From Aquimarina sp. (GTDB lineage: Bacteria > Bacteroidota > Bacteroidia > Flavobacteriales > Flavobacteriaceae), in the NCBI GenBank assembly GCA_020628975.1, contig JAHDEF010000002.1, positions 1,671 to 18,655 on the forward strand: a stretch of DNA of 16,985 nucleotides, read 5' to 3'. Below, in pieces: positions 15,553 to 16,985 of this stretch; the first letter of the stretch is position 1; each line of letters starts with the position of its first letter. The translations under genes were made by a program, and so were the position numbers. The notes beneath the pieces were generated by a model. The model did no database searches, was not told the origin of the DNA, and saw only the letters and a program-made list of their open reading frames with translations.

Positions 15553-16985
15553 ATGCGAATTTTAGGCGGAATCGTATCTGTATTACTACTATCCTTAGGA
15601 TCTGTAGTAGCACAACAAAAAAATGACTGGGAAAATCCAGCAGTTATTGCAATCAATAAATTACCTGCGCGAGCAACTATGTACTCTTTTGCTTCTGAAA
15701 AGGAGGCTTTAGAAGCAGATCGATCTAAAAGCGACCGTGTGGTTTCTTTAAACGGAGAGTGGCAGTTTAATTTTTCCCCGAGTATAGAAGCTTCGCCTTC
15801 AAATTTCTTAGATAAAAATTTTAAAGATTGGAAGCCTATTAAAGTTCCTATGAGTTGGGAAATGCAAGGTTTTGGAGATCCTATATATACTAATCAAACT
15901 CATTCATGGGAACATCAAAACTGGCCCAAAATTGCACCTGTAGATAATCCAACAGGGATTTACAAGAAAGTGTTTGAAATACCTTCGGATTGGTCAGACA
16001 AAAAAGTTCGCATTCATTTTGGTGGAGTTACTTCTGCGTTTTACATCTATGTTAACGGTGAAAAAACAGGGTATAGCCAAGGAAGCCGTACTCCTGCTGA
16101 ATTTGACATTACGCCATTTATTAAAAAAGGAAAAAATACGGTAATTTTGAAAGTATTTCGTTGGAGTGATGGATCGTATGTAGAAGCTCAAGATCATTGG
16201 GACCTATCAGGAATTCACAGAGATGTCCTGTTAATGGCTGAACCCAAAGTAAGTGTTTCCGATTTTAAAGTGGAAACGGATTTAGATACGCAGTACAAAA
16301 ATGCTACATTAAAAATCAGCCCTTTTCTTAACGTAGCAGATGAATACAATGCCAATGATTATATTATTAAGGCAAGCCTTTATGATGGTAATACATCAAT
16401 AGTTTCCAAAAAAATAGAAGCCAATGCTGTAGCTAATTTACATTATGGGCAACGCTGGCATCCTAAATATGATGTGTTCAATATTTCTGTAAAAAACCCA
16501 AAAAAATGGTCGGCAGAGCAACCCAATTTGTATACACTCGTGCTATCATTACAAGATAAAAACGGGAATGTATTGGAAAGTAAATCTTGTAAAGTTGGGT
16601 TTAGAAGTTACGAGGAAAAGAAAGGGGTTTTTCTTGTCAACGGCAAACCCGTAAAACTATACGGGGTTAATCGTCATGACCATAATGCTAAAACAGGCAA
16701 AGCGGTAAGCTATGAAGATATGAAGCGTGATATTCTGTTAATGAAGCAATATAATTTCAACGCGGTAAGAACAAGTCATTATCCTAATAACCCTGAATTC
16801 TATGATTTGTGTGATCAATATGGAATTTATGTAATGGATGAAGCTAACGTAGAAACGCATGGAACGCGCGGTTTTGGTGGAGAATTAGCGAATAACCCGA
16901 TTTGGGCAAATACGTTTTTAGATCGAGCAGTGCGTATGTACCAACGTGATAAAAACCACCCGAGTATTTTTTCTTGGTCGTTAGG
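15553..16985 (+). CDS. GH2 beta-galactosidase, 3'-truncated by the window end
   Basis: This LacZ-type glycoside hydrolase would release beta-linked galactose from the ends of oligosaccharides. The 477 codons present are open to the last base. A type I signal peptide (about residues 1-21, LLLSLGSVVAQQ) implies periplasmic location. The jelly-roll sugar-binding domain contains LNGEWQFNFSP, VPMSWEMQGFGDPIYTN, AFYIYVNGEKTGYSQGSRTP and WDLSGIHRDV. An Ig-like domain follows and leads into the TIM barrel with GVNRHDHN, VRTSHYPN and VMDEANVETHG. The acid/base is Glu434 in NVE; the nucleophile lies beyond the window. The ATG at 15553 directly precedes the signal peptide. It begins 128 bp after the receptor stop. 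No convincing promoter or terminator was seen there; TATCTTTA at 15518-15525 is a weak -7 candidate without a -33. Periplasmic GH2 enzymes are regular members of agar and porphyran loci. Confidence 0.93.
   Translation, partial: MRILGGIVSVLLLSLGSVVAQQKNDWENPAVIAINKLPARATMYSFASEKEALEADRSKSDRVVSLNGEWQFNFSPSIEASPSNFLDKNFKDWKPIKVPMSWEMQGFGDPIYTNQTHSWEHQNWPKIAPVDNPTGIYKKVFEIPSDWSDKKVRIHFGGVTSAFYIYVNGEKTGYSQGSRTPAEFDITPFIKKGKNTVILKVFRWSDGSYVEAQDHWDLSGIHRDVLLMAEPKVSVSDFKVETDLDTQYKNATLKISPFLNVADEYNANDYIIKASLYDGNTSIVSKKIEANAVANLHYGQRWHPKYDVFNISVKNPKKWSAEQPNLYTLVLSLQDKNGNVLESKSCKVGFRSYEEKKGVFLVNGKPVKLYGVNRHDHNAKTGKAVSYEDMKRDILLMKQYNFNAVRTSHYPNNPEFYDLCDQYGIYVMDEANVETHGTRGFGGELANNPIWANTFLDRAVRMYQRDKNHPSIFSWSL

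Overview
The window looks like the chromosome of a marine flavobacterium (Bacteroidota). The evidence is AT-rich DNA, flavobacterial promoter elements (TTTG, 21 bp, TAnnTTTG) on the minus strand, lipoproteins and signal peptides of flavobacterial type, a FecI/FecR/TonB-receptor set, and enzymes for sulfated red-algal galactans. The genus cannot be fixed from the sequence. No tRNA, rRNA, CRISPR array or transposase was seen, and no gene-free stretch exceeds 300 bases.

Region 1 (1-5529, + strand) is a cell-envelope pair: the C-terminal part of a large bacterial alpha-2-macroglobulin (5' end outside the window) followed by penicillin-binding protein 1C (pbpC). This is a well-known gene pair. The macroglobulin frame is broken by one extra A in an AAAA run at 852-855. 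The flanking protein sequence rejoins perfectly if one A is dropped, so this is either a recent pseudogenisation or a sequencing error.

Region 2 (5546-10247) looks like part of an agar/porphyran utilization locus. A LacI-family repressor (- strand) is divergent from a GH86 endo-galactanase (beta-porphyranase/beta-agarase), which is followed almost without gap by an S1 formylglycine sulfatase lipoprotein. The 157-bp divergent region holds a perfect 16-bp palindrome and a second, degenerate copy lying over the -7 element of the lacI promoter. These are good operator candidates for control of the enzymes and autoregulation. A strong hairpin terminator closes the GH86-sulfatase operon.

Region 3 (10262-15424) holds an unrecognised lipoprotein (- strand) with a near-consensus promoter that carries two inverted repeats. 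Divergent from it is a compact operon for an ECF sigma factor, a FecR anti-sigma factor and a TonB-dependent receptor with an N-terminal signalling (STN) domain. This is a complete cell-surface signalling and uptake unit. It has no SusD, and the receptor is of the short FecA-like type rather than the SusC type.

Region 4 (15553-end) is the 5' part of a GH2 beta-galactosidase, cut by the window edge. A plausible working model, which is inference, is that GH86 cuts sulfated agar or porphyran, the sulfatase removes sulfate from oligosaccharides, and GH2 removes terminal beta-galactose. The sigma/FecR/receptor unit between them could sense and import a ligand linked to this pathway, or could be an unrelated passenger.
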